From positions 1 through 11,057 of the forward strand of contig JAJRYP010000124.1 of the NCBI GenBank assembly GCA_024275695.1: DNA of 11,057 nucleotides, in the 5' to 3' direction. Of this stretch, positions 1-7,462 are shown one piece after another. Below the pieces are notes generated by a model that worked only from the letters and a program-made list of their open reading frames with translations, searched no databases and was not told the origin of the DNA. A program made the position numbers and the translations under genes. Positions within the stretch are counted from its first letter, which is position 1; each line of letters begins with the position of its first letter. This DNA is from Patescibacteria group bacterium (lineage in GTDB: Bacteria; Patescibacteriota; Gracilibacteria; UBA1369; PNNO01).

Positions 1-229
1 GAATATTTAATTCGGTTCCGTTTGGTTTCTTCACGGTAAAGATTACATTTCTATTTGGAAATGTCTTGGAAGATGTAATTTGCGCGGAATAACCTGAAAT
101 TGTATCTATTCCATATGCCTCCGGCAAAAATGGAGATGGTGCCGCGTTTGAAATGGCGGCTATTGCGGCATTTGCAGTAAAAAATGTGAATAACAGCGTA
201 AATATTGTACTTTTAAGAAGAATTTTCAT
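1..229 (-). CDS. N-terminal part of a secreted/surface protein (truncated by window edge)
   Basis: A reading frame starts with ATG at 229 on the minus strand and stays open to the window edge, giving 76 codons of a longer protein. The first residues (MKILLKSTIFTLLF...) form a classical signal peptide: two lysines, a hydrophobic core of about 14 residues and small-residue sites (ANA, AIA) near residues 19-26. The exported part continues with ...GYSAQITSSKTFPNRNVIFTV and a KPNGTEL turn. This alternation resembles the beginning of an Ig-like or invasin-like beta-sandwich domain, but too little is present to name a family. No Shine-Dalgarno is visible, but a good promoter lies upstream (261-289). 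It is divergent from ilvE. The function is not recognised; export is well supported and the Ig-like reading is inference. Confidence 0.72.
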   Translation of the reverse strand, partial: MKILLKSTIFTLLFTFFTANAAIAAISNAAPSPFLPEAYGIDTISGYSAQITSSKTFPNRNVIFTVKKPNGTELNI

Positions 230-260
230 ATTTAACACATGTTTTTTTTAAAATCCATAT

Positions 261-289
261 AGTATAGCAAAAAACAATGGATAATACAA
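261..289 (-). promoter_or_regulatory. sigma70-type promoter for the secreted-protein gene
   Basis: Read on the minus strand: -35 TTGTAT (289-284), a 17-base spacer, then -10 TATACT (266-261) preceded by TGC, so it is also an extended -10. Transcription would begin near 254, leaving a leader of about 25 bases before the ATG at 229. The evidence is motif match and position only. Confidence 0.6.
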
Positions 290-366
290 TAGATGTAAAG
301 GCGGATTGTTTTTAGATGTGAAATCTTCATAAAGCATTCTTTTGCGTGAGAACAAGCCTGTTCATA

Positions 367-395
367 TTGTAATTAATATTTTATTTTGATAAGAT
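367..395 (+). promoter_or_regulatory. extended -10 promoter for the ilvE operon
   Basis: On the plus strand a TTGTAA (367-372) is followed after exactly 17 bases by TAAGAT (390-395), and TGA directly precedes this hexamer (extended -10, TGnTAAGAT). The predicted start is near 402, giving a leader of about 24 bases before the ilvE ATG at 426. It is the best candidate in the 196-base divergent gap. Confidence 0.5.
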
Positions 396-425
396 TCCCC
401 TTGAATTTTAACCAAGACAGCTATT

Positions 426-1328
426 ATGGATACAGTTGATTATATTTGGATGAACGGAGAATACATACCATGGAATAAAGCCAAAATTCATGTTCTAAGT
501 CATACTTTGCATTATGGAGGAGGAGCGTTTGAAGGTATTCGTTTCTATGAAACCGAAGATGGGAAAAGCGCAATATTTAGACTGGAAGAACATATGGACA
601 GATTGCTGTTTTCGGCAAGCACAATTCAGATGGAAGTTCCTTATACAAAACAGGAACTTGTTGAAGCTACGTTGGAAACAATTCGAAAAAACAATATTAA
701 ATCAGGATATATAAGACCAATTATTTATTTCGGATATGGGAAAATGGGGCTCGATCCAAGAGGAGCAAAAGTTGATACATGTATAGCCGTATGGGGATGG
801 GGATCGTATCTTGGAGAAGATATGGTTAAAGTTAAAACTTCTTCATATGTAAGAATTCATCCGAAAAGCACGGAAACACAGGCAAAACTTTGTGGCCATT
901 ATGTGAATTCAATAATGGCCAGTTTGGAAGCCCATAATGCCGGCTTTCACGAAGCTTTGTTGTTGGATCACAAAGGTTTTGTCGCCGAGGGCCCGGGAGA
1001 AAATATATTTGCTGTTAAAGACGGAAAGCTAATTACGCCGGAATCGGTAAATATTCTTGTTGGAATAACACGGGATTCAATATTCGAAATCGCTAAAAAC
1101 AACAATATTGAACTTATAGAAAAGAAAATGAAACTTGAAGATCTAAAAAATGCCGACGAAGCTTTCTTTACAGGTACGGCAGCCGAAGTCACACCAATCA
1201 AGCAAATTGATGATTCTATTATAGGAAATGGCGAAATAGGACCTGTAACGGAAAAATTAAAAAATATTTATACTAAAGCTATACATGGAGCTTTGGAACA
1301 ATATACTAAATGGCTTACCTATGCTTAA
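426..1328 (+). CDS. ilvE: branched-chain-amino-acid aminotransferase
   Basis: This is a class IV (fold type IV) PLP aminotransferase that interconverts valine, leucine or isoleucine with their 2-oxo acids, using glutamate/2-oxoglutarate. At 300 residues it is close to the usual 305-310. Visible IlvE signatures: DYIWMNGE (5-12), SHTLHYGGGAFEGIR (25-39), YIRPIIYFG (95-103), and Lys154 in the AKLCGHY context, the expected PLP lysine. Others are EGPGENIF (188-195), GITRDS (213-218) and the GTAAEVTPI loop (250-258). The YIW-NGE start and FEGIR motif favour IlvE over D-amino-acid transaminase or aminodeoxychorismate lyase of the same fold. The start at 426 matches the family N-terminus, although no clear Shine-Dalgarno precedes it. 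The 3' end overlaps the next gene by 8 nt (1321-1328), so it probably heads an operon with the 7TM and ATP-grasp genes. No other branched-chain biosynthesis gene is in the window. Confidence 0.95.
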   Translation: MDTVDYIWMNGEYIPWNKAKIHVLSHTLHYGGGAFEGIRFYETEDGKSAIFRLEEHMDRLLFSASTIQMEVPYTKQELVEATLETIRKNNIKSGYIRPIIYFGYGKMGLDPRGAKVDTCIAVWGWGSYLGEDMVKVKTSSYVRIHPKSTETQAKLCGHYVNSIMASLEAHNAGFHEALLLDHKGFVAEGPGENIFAVKDGKLITPESVNILVGITRDSIFEIAKNNNIELIEKKMKLEDLKNADEAFFTGTAAEVTPIKQIDDSIIGNGEIGPVTEKLKNIYTKAIHGALEQYTKWLTYA

Positions 1329-2880
1329 ACAATTCAAAATAATTTCTGCGAGCATTTTGCTTGCGATGCTACTTCTTCCTTACACCGCGTTTGCTCAGGA
1401 TAGTGCGGAAATTGCCAATGCTGAAAGCGGAGAAATTACGTTCGAAGCAATTATTAGTTCGCTTGATAGTGTTGAACTGGATAAAAACATTATTTTTGAC
1501 GCTACAAAATCAACTCATCCCGATACGGAAAAAGAGCTTACATATAATTGGGATTTTGGTGACGGCAATAAGAAAGAAGGTCAGGAAGTGGTTCATAGTT
1601 ATACCACATTGGGACCAAAGACTATCACGTTAACAGTAAATGACGGAACGAAAACAGTTACAACCTCAAAAGAAATTTTCGTATACAAGAAAATCATAAT
1701 GTTTATTACAGACAAAGCGGATTTGCAAGACAGAGTTGAAGGGTTCAATAATTATGCGCGTGATAGGGATGTGCATATCCTGCTTATTGAAAGTTACGAC
1801 AGTGCAACCGAATTCATTTCGGAAGAAGTTTTAAAACAGAAACTTAGCGAAGTAATCGAAGACTTAAGAAAAGTTGATGAAATAGTTGTATGGACAGATG
1901 GAAATACGGGACTAAGCGCGCTTTCATGGGTTAAACAAAAGCAGGCGGAATTGGATCCACCTTTAAGTTTCGAATCAAAAACAGTGCTTGTGTTAAGTGA
2001 CAACGAGCAAAACACGGGGCAAATTAATAGACAATACGATCTCTTGCGTCCTGAAAACATAGTTATAGCAAAAGAAGCGGCAATTTACCCTTTTATTGAC
2101 AGCGCAAATGCCGATGTCTTTATTGAACGACTCGAAGCTGACGGATATGATTATTCGATCATCAACGCGGAAACCGGACAACTGCAATTATGGAATTTTA
2201 TGTCTTATTTCGTAAATTATCTTATTGATAGCGGAATTCCGGCAAACACTGTTATTCTAATTCTAATGCTCCCCGTAATTGCGACTATTGTTTCTTTTAT
2301 GAAACAGATAATTGGAATTACAACATTTGGTGTTTATACGCCATCAATCATAACATTAACATTTTGGATTCTCGGTCTTAAAGTAGGACTTTTAACACTG
2401 CTTATAATGGTGCTTGTGGGAACAGGAGCGCGATATGTGTTAAAACGATTCAGGCTATTATACATACCAAAAATGGCAGTTGTATTAACGGCTGTCGCAC
2501 TTGCTATTTTAGCTATGCTTATCATATCGATCAGATTCAATTTATTTGATGCCCAATTCTTTTCATTATCAATATTCCCAATGCTTATTTTGAGTACATT
2601 AACAGAAAAGTTTGTAAATATTCAAACAGGAAAAGGATTTAGACAAGCTATTATTTTGACACTTGAAACTGTATTGGTATCGATAGTGGCATATATAGCA
2701 ATTGGAGGAGAATTCTTTTGGAATTTGAAATTTACGGCACTGCAAAGTTTTATGCTCGCTTATCCGGAAATTATTATAGTAATTATCGTTATAAACCTCT
2801 TCTTGGGAAGATGGACGGGATTAAGGCTCCTTGAATACGTTCGATTTCGAGAAGTCTTACGTCACGTTGAAGAGGAATAA
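1321..2880 (+). CDS. PKD-domain exported protein with C-terminal 7TM_transglut-type membrane domain
   Basis: From ATG 1321 the product is 519 residues. This start gives a clean signal peptide (MLKQFKIISASILLAMLL, then AFA-Q near 23-26); the in-frame ATG at 1285 would add 12 residues and bury it, so 1321 is preferred. Residues about 36-122 form a PKD domain (YNWDFGDG at 75-82, HSYTTLGPKTITLTVNDG at 92-109). Residues about 123-295 look like an alpha/beta extracytoplasmic region of unknown type. Residues about 305-497 hold seven hydrophobic segments with features of the 7TM_transglut family: FGVYTPSIITL, LLYIPKMAVVLT, FPMLILSTLTEK, and YPEIIIVIIV followed by GRWTGLRLLEYVRF. In known relatives this membrane part usually follows an inactive transglutaminase; here that domain is not visible. 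The gene overlaps ilvE by 8 nt and lies 9 nt before the ATP-grasp gene, its usual partner. The biochemical role is unknown; a membrane receptor or scaffold for the ligase is inference. Confidence 0.85.
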   Translation: MLKQFKIISASILLAMLLLPYTAFAQDSAEIANAESGEITFEAIISSLDSVELDKNIIFDATKSTHPDTEKELTYNWDFGDGNKKEGQEVVHSYTTLGPKTITLTVNDGTKTVTTSKEIFVYKKIIMFITDKADLQDRVEGFNNYARDRDVHILLIESYDSATEFISEEVLKQKLSEVIEDLRKVDEIVVWTDGNTGLSALSWVKQKQAELDPPLSFESKTVLVLSDNEQNTGQINRQYDLLRPENIVIAKEAAIYPFIDSANADVFIERLEADGYDYSIINAETGQLQLWNFMSYFVNYLIDSGIPANTVILILMLPVIATIVSFMKQIIGITTFGVYTPSIITLTFWILGLKVGLLTLLIMVLVGTGARYVLKRFRLLYIPKMAVVLTAVALAILAMLIISIRFNLFDAQFFSLSIFPMLILSTLTEKFVNIQTGKGFRQAIILTLETVLVSIVAYIAIGGEFFWNLKFTALQSFMLAYPEIIIVIIVINLFLGRWTGLRLLEYVRFREVLRHVEEE

Positions 2881-2889
2881 CCAGCAAAT

Positions 2890-5289
2890 ATGTTTTTCTT
2901 TAATGACAAAGGGGTTCTTGGAATTAACGCAAGAAATTTGTTGTATGTTAGACCATACAACAAAAAGAAAGTTATCAAAATGGCGGATGACAAAATTAAA
3001 TCCAAGAAATTTTTGTCTGCAAGAGGAATCCCTGTTCCCAAACTATATGCTGAAATAAGAACCAAACAGGATTTGGAAAAATTTGATTTCAACTCCCTTC
3101 CTTCATCCTTTGTATTAAAACCGAATCATGGATTTGGAGGAGAGGGGATTATTCCCGTTGCAAGTAAAAGAGATCAGCTTTGGGTAACAGCTTCAGGTAG
3201 AAAAATTGGCAAAGATGAGTTTATTAATCATATTTCCGATATTTTGGATGGACGTTATTCTATATCAAATGTTGGAGATACGGCATTTTTTGAACAAATG
3301 ATAATTTCCCATGACAGCATTGGAAATTATTCGTTTAGAGGGCTTCCCGACATTAGAGTTATTGTCCACAATTTAATTCCCGTAATGGCAATGCTCAGAC
3401 TTCCAACAAAAGAATCCGGAGGCAAAGCAAACCTGCATCTCGGTGCCGTTGGTATTGGAATAGATATATCTAAAGGCGAAACAACATATATCGCCTATAA
3501 AAATAAAATCATTGATGAGATACCCGGCGTAGGACCAATAAAAGGTCTCAAAATCCCATTTTGGGAGGATATATTGATGGTGGCGTCAAAATGTCAATTA
3601 AATACAAATCTCGGCTATATGGCTGCCGACATAGCTATAGATAAGACAAGCGGGCCGGTACTTCTTGAAATTAATGCACGCGCCGGAATGGGTGTGCAAA
3701 TTGCCAACCTCGCTCCGCTTAAAAAGAGGCTTCAGCGAATCGAAGGTGTGAAGGTAACAACTCCAATTAAAGGAATTCGTATAGCAAAAGACATGTTCGG
3801 AAATGTAGTTGAAAAAGAAATTCAGCATATGTCCGGAAAAACCGTTGTCGGAATAGAAGAGATGGTTGAACTTATTTTAAAAGAGGGAACGAGACGGGTT
3901 GCCGCAAAACTTGATTCGGGTAACGAAAGAACCATTATTGACGAACAGTATGCTATAGATTGCGGACTTCTTGAGGAAGCTTATGAATATGATGACGAGA
4001 AATCCACTGTAAAATTGAAACTTTCGATTGCCAAAGAAAGAATACAAACTGTTGCCGATATAGAAAAAATAACAGATAGCGATATTAATTTGATTTTAGG
4101 ACGACGAGACCTTGTAAATTTCTTTATCGACCCTTCAAAGAAAATTCAAAAGACAAATCTTCCTTCGGAAAAAAACGTAGATAATTCAAAACAAACTAAA
4201 CCGATCAATGTATCAAAAAAACCTCCATATGGTGAAGTAGATCAAAAATTGATCAAGATAGATGAGAAATTAAAACTTCTGTATCATTTAAGACCCACCA
4301 ATCTTGCGGAGGAACATGATAAATTCTTCAAAAATTTCAAAAAGAATCCACAATTCGAATATCCCGAATTGAAGTTTGATTTATATAATATACGAAAAGA
4401 ACTTGATCAAATCGTTACAGACGAAACGCCTGTCGGTATTTTATTTGAAAAAAAACGTGAGGAAATCGGTTATAAAATTGATTTACTTGATTCACGAAGT
4501 TTTGCTGAGGAATTTACCAGAGCTTCCGTTGATTTATACGGCAAACCTTCCGAGCTTCTTGGAAAAGAAGCAAGAGAATATCTCAAGGAAGCCAGTATTA
4601 CTTATTCACAACCGAAAGGAAATATAACCGCCGAAGAAGCAAAAGCAAAATTAGATAAAGTGTTTGAAGATTACGCTCTTAAAAACTGGAAAGTTAAGAT
4701 TAAAGAAGACATGGTTTCCGATGCTATTGCCGGTAAAAATAACAGACTTTTCATTAGAAAAGGAGCGCAGTTTACACCGTCACGACTTGAAAATCTTATC
4801 ATTCACGAAATTGAAACTCACATATTGACAGCCGAAAACGGTAAATCCCAAAATTATGAATTATTTAACAGAGGTCTAGCTAATTATCTTGAAACACAAG
4901 AAGGTCTGGCTATATACAATATTTTATCGCAAAAGAAAGAAGAAGAAAAAAACTTATACCTTTCTGTTTCTCTGGTTTACGCGGTTGATTTGGCGATGAA
5001 GCACTCGTTTGTTGAAGTGTTTGAAAAGATGCTTGATGCAAAAATCCCACCTGAACGAGCTTGGCGTAATGCGGTTAAGGTTAAAAGAGGACTGGAAGAC
5101 ACCGGAGAGGCCGGAGGATTTACAAAAGATTTTCTTTATTACAAAGGATATAGGCAAATTCAAAGTTTCGTTGCGAAAGGAGGAAAAATCAAAGATTTAT
5201 ATATAGGAAAATTTAATGCGGACGATATTGATATAATCCTTCAAATCCCCGAATTAAAAGAGCCCAAATATCTTCCAAAGTGGCTTTAA
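2890..5289 (+). CDS. ATP-grasp (alpha-L-glutamate-ligase-like) / RimB-like aspartyl peptidase / DUF1704 HExxxH metallopeptidase fusion
   Basis: This 799-residue protein appears to have three enzyme domains. Residues 1-310 match the RimK-related alpha-L-glutamate-ligase-like ATP-grasp family: GVLGINARN (8-16), ADDKIKSK (32-39), FVLKPNHGFGGEGI (74-87), Glu135, GLPDIR (151-156), MAMLRLPT (166-173), GKANLHLGAVGIGID (178-192), LLEINARAGMGVQIAN (258-273). Residues about 318-420 resemble RimB/'ATP-dependent zinc protease' retropepsin-like domains: VVGIEEM, AAKLDSGNERT with Asp342-Ser-Gly, ILGRRDL (402-408), FFIDPSKK (411-418). After a polar linker (about 420-450), residues 455-799 are DUF1704/MATCAP-like: HEIETH (639-644), ETQEGLA (668-674; Glu671 the likely third zinc ligand) and GGFTKDFLYYKGYR (742-755). 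No signal peptide or membrane segment is seen, so it is probably cytosolic at the membrane partner. It starts 9 nt after that gene with only a weak GAGGAA upstream. Formation of amide or peptide bonds by the first domain and cleavage by the others is inferred from the families; the substrate is unknown. Confidence 0.88.
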   Translation: MFFFNDKGVLGINARNLLYVRPYNKKKVIKMADDKIKSKKFLSARGIPVPKLYAEIRTKQDLEKFDFNSLPSSFVLKPNHGFGGEGIIPVASKRDQLWVTASGRKIGKDEFINHISDILDGRYSISNVGDTAFFEQMIISHDSIGNYSFRGLPDIRVIVHNLIPVMAMLRLPTKESGGKANLHLGAVGIGIDISKGETTYIAYKNKIIDEIPGVGPIKGLKIPFWEDILMVASKCQLNTNLGYMAADIAIDKTSGPVLLEINARAGMGVQIANLAPLKKRLQRIEGVKVTTPIKGIRIAKDMFGNVVEKEIQHMSGKTVVGIEEMVELILKEGTRRVAAKLDSGNERTIIDEQYAIDCGLLEEAYEYDDEKSTVKLKLSIAKERIQTVADIEKITDSDINLILGRRDLVNFFIDPSKKIQKTNLPSEKNVDNSKQTKPINVSKKPPYGEVDQKLIKIDEKLKLLYHLRPTNLAEEHDKFFKNFKKNPQFEYPELKFDLYNIRKELDQIVTDETPVGILFEKKREEIGYKIDLLDSRSFAEEFTRASVDLYGKPSELLGKEAREYLKEASITYSQPKGNITAEEAKAKLDKVFEDYALKNWKVKIKEDMVSDAIAGKNNRLFIRKGAQFTPSRLENLIIHEIETHILTAENGKSQNYELFNRGLANYLETQEGLAIYNILSQKKEEEKNLYLSVSLVYAVDLAMKHSFVEVFEKMLDAKIPPERAWRNAVKVKRGLEDTGEAGGFTKDFLYYKGYRQIQSFVAKGGKIKDLYIGKFNADDIDIILQIPELKEPKYLPKWL

Positions 5290-6317
5290 AGAATTAACAT
5301 AGCATCTCCGAAGCTATAAAAACGATATTTTTCACGTATCGCATTTTCATATGCCCGGAAAATGAACTCTTTATTTGCAAATGCACTGATAAGCATAATC
5401 AATGTGCTTTCAGGCAAATGAAAATTAGTGAGCAGACAGTCCGTTGCCTTAAATTTATATCCGGGATAAATAAAGATATCCGTTTCAGTTTTTTCGGAAT
5501 GAAACGATCCATGTTTGAAATTTGATTCCAAAACTCTCACGGAAGTTGTTCCAACAGCCAAAATTTTCTTACCTCCCGCACGTGCCTCATTTAACATCCG
5601 TGCAGTTTCCTCGGTTATTTCATACCACTCGCTATGCATAACATGATCTTCAATCTTTTCACTTTTTACGGGAAGAAAAGTTCCACGTCCAACGTGCAAA
5701 GTTACAAAAGCAGTTTTAATTCCTTTAAATTTCAGTTTTTCAAAAATTTCGTCAGTGAAATGCAATCCCGCCGTTGGAGCTGCAATACTACCCGTTTCTT
5801 TCGCGTAAACAGTCTGATATTCATTCATAGTAGCTTTTGAATCTTTAATATAAGGTGGAAGAGGGACATTGCCGTTTTTTTCAATCCATTTATCAAAATT
5901 ACCATTAAATTTAAACATTATTTCACGTGTGCCATCATCATAAACAGATGTAATTTGCGCTTTAATAATCTCTTTTTTACCAAGAATTTTTATCTCTTTA
6001 TTTTCAACAAATTTTTTCCCCGGTTTAACCATACATTGCCATTTATTCTCATTAATCTTTCTTAGCAGCAAGAGCTCGGCATCTTTTTCATTCACTTTTA
6101 CCTTAAGACGTGCCGGAAATACACGTGTTTTGTTAAACACAATTACATAATCGGATGTAAGTAAATCGGAAAGTTCGTTAAAAAAATGGTGCTCTATTTC
6201 TTCGGATTCACGATCGAGAAGCATTAATCTGGAAACATCTCTCGGGAAAACCGGGGCAGTCGCAATGAGTTCTTTTGGCAAATTATATGAGAAATCCTTT
6301 GTAAACATTTTTACCAT
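5286..6317 (-). CDS. queA: S-adenosylmethionine:tRNA ribosyltransferase-isomerase
   Basis: QueA transfers and isomerises the ribosyl part of SAM onto 7-aminomethyl-7-deazaguanine at the wobble position of tRNAs for Tyr, His, Asn and Asp, giving epoxyqueuosine. Family signatures run along the whole length: KDFSYNLPKELIA near the start, VIVFNKTRVFPARL, VPLPPYI, TGSIAAPTAGLHF, FVTLHVGRGTFLPV, EDHVMHSEWYEI, AVGTTSVRVLES, TDIFIYPGYKF, LLTNFHLPESTLIMLISAFA, and the terminal EKYRFYSFGDAM. With 343 residues it is of normal size. Two starts are possible: ATG 6317 (overlapping the phosphatase stop by 7 nt) and ATG 6308 (2-nt gap). The latter, MFTKDFSY..., aligns exactly with the E. coli start MRVTDFSF..., so 6308 may be the real one. 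It is last in the minus-strand operon, and its stop overlaps the stop of the convergent ATP-grasp gene. Confidence 0.96.
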   Translation of the reverse strand: MVKMFTKDFSYNLPKELIATAPVFPRDVSRLMLLDRESEEIEHHFFNELSDLLTSDYVIVFNKTRVFPARLKVKVNEKDAELLLLRKINENKWQCMVKPGKKFVENKEIKILGKKEIIKAQITSVYDDGTREIMFKFNGNFDKWIEKNGNVPLPPYIKDSKATMNEYQTVYAKETGSIAAPTAGLHFTDEIFEKLKFKGIKTAFVTLHVGRGTFLPVKSEKIEDHVMHSEWYEITEETARMLNEARAGGKKILAVGTTSVRVLESNFKHGSFHSEKTETDIFIYPGYKFKATDCLLTNFHLPESTLIMLISAFANKEFIFRAYENAIREKYRFYSFGDAMLIL

Positions 6318-7447
6318 TTAGTACTTTTATCCGCAGTTTTTTCCTGTTTGTCGCTTGCGCCGGTATATTTCATAACCATCAAGGTCACATCATCCGCCTG
6401 CTCCGTATTTCCGACATAATTAGAATAGTCGATCGCTATATGATGAGAAATTCCCTCGGGACCATATTGAGCCGCATGTTTGGCAAAAGATTCTTTTAAT
6501 CTTTCTACGTCAAACATTTCTCCATTATCGTTTTTAGCTTCTGTAATTCCATCTGTGTAAAGCAAAATTACATCATCTTTTTCCAATTTGATTTCTTGTT
6601 CTTTAATGAGTTTACTGTTGTCGGGAACCATTCCGAGAGCAATTCCTCCCTCTGCCAGTGATTCAATTTTTCCGGTTGCCGCTCTGTAAATTAATATATA
6701 CTCATGACCTGCACCAACATAAGTCATTTTTTGAAATTTATGATCCCATTTCATCATTACCATTGTCATGAACATCGCTGATTTAATTCTTGGTTTAAGT
6801 TGTCTGTTTGTATTAACTACTATATCGTATAAATTGTCATACATTTCGCTATAAGTATGCAGGAGGGTGTTTACCATCATCATAACGAGTGCTGCGGGTG
6901 CACCGTGTCCAGTAACGTCTCCGATATACATAAAAGTTGATTCGGGTCTTTTAATGAAATCAAAACTGTCCCCGCCAACTTCGGCTGCGCTTCTGTTTTT
7001 GGCCACAATTTCCAATCCGGGGATTTGCGGACTTTCAAGTGGCAATATTTTCTTTTGAATGTTACTGGCTATTTCCAACTCGGAAGACATTCGCTCTTGC
7101 TCTTTTAATTTATTCGAAATTGTTTCGATATTCTCTGTTATTTCGTTAAAGAACTGAGCAATAATTCCAATTTCATCAATTCTGTTTGAAAAAATTCTTT
7201 TATAAGGCCTTCCGGTTAGCAAATATTTCATTTGTTCAGTCACTTTTCCAAGTGGCCTCCCTACAATATTAAAAGTTATCGCAATAAATATAATCGTTAA
7301 TATGACGACACCGATCAGCGTATAACTTAATGGAAAGCTTATTGGATTTGACCACAAAAAATAACCGGCTACGCTCAAAACAATAACAACAATGGTCATA
7401 AATATTGAAATTCTTCGCGTAACTGTTTTTCTTAAAAAGGTTAGCAT
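6311..7447 (-). CDS. membrane HAMP-PP2C (SpoIIE/RsbU-type) serine phosphatase
   Basis: At 378 residues this is a PPM-type protein serine phosphatase of the kind that dephosphorylates STAS anti-anti-sigma proteins. The N-terminus has two membrane helices (about 13-32 and 42-60) joined by a loop of only about nine residues, so there is no room for an extracellular sensor. A HAMP-like segment (about 61-113, with DEIG) and a helical linker follow (IASNIQKKILPLESP at 126-140). The SpoIIE-type catalytic domain covers about 145-362. Metal-binding and core motifs are intact: EVGGDSFDF (Asp160), GDVTGHGAPAALVM (Asp177), YVGAGHEY, LLYTDGITEA (Asp299) and QADDVTLMV (Asp352/353). A lysine-rich polar tail of about 16 residues ends it. 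The gene lies 15 nt after the STAS gene, its likely substrate, and overlaps queA. No strong Shine-Dalgarno is seen before ATG 7447. Confidence 0.92.
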   Translation of the reverse strand: MLTFLRKTVTRRISIFMTIVVIVLSVAGYFLWSNPISFPLSYTLIGVVILTIIFIAITFNIVGRPLGKVTEQMKYLLTGRPYKRIFSNRIDEIGIIAQFFNEITENIETISNKLKEQERMSSELEIASNIQKKILPLESPQIPGLEIVAKNRSAAEVGGDSFDFIKRPESTFMYIGDVTGHGAPAALVMMMVNTLLHTYSEMYDNLYDIVVNTNRQLKPRIKSAMFMTMVMMKWDHKFQKMTYVGAGHEYILIYRAATGKIESLAEGGIALGMVPDNSKLIKEQEIKLEKDDVILLYTDGITEAKNDNGEMFDVERLKESFAKHAAQYGPEGISHHIAIDYSNYVGNTEQADDVTLMVMKYTGASDKQEKTADKSTKW

Positions 7448-7462
7448 ATCCGGTTAATATAT

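Noticed and set aside
1285..1320. In-frame ATG at 1285 as the start of the 7TM gene.
   Set aside because: It would extend the ilvE overlap to 44 nt and place 12 polar residues before the signal peptide. ATG 1321 gives a normal signal sequence.
426..1328. D-amino-acid transaminase or aminodeoxychorismate lyase instead of IlvE.
   Set aside because: The YIWMNGE start, FEGIR motif, AKLCGHY lysine context and GTAAEVTPI loop fit IlvE, and the length fits as well.
426..5289. Possible UGA recoding as in Gracilibacteria-type genetic codes.
   Set aside because: All large genes read through intact with normal family lengths under the standard code and no in-frame UGA is needed. TAA stops alone do not show recoding.
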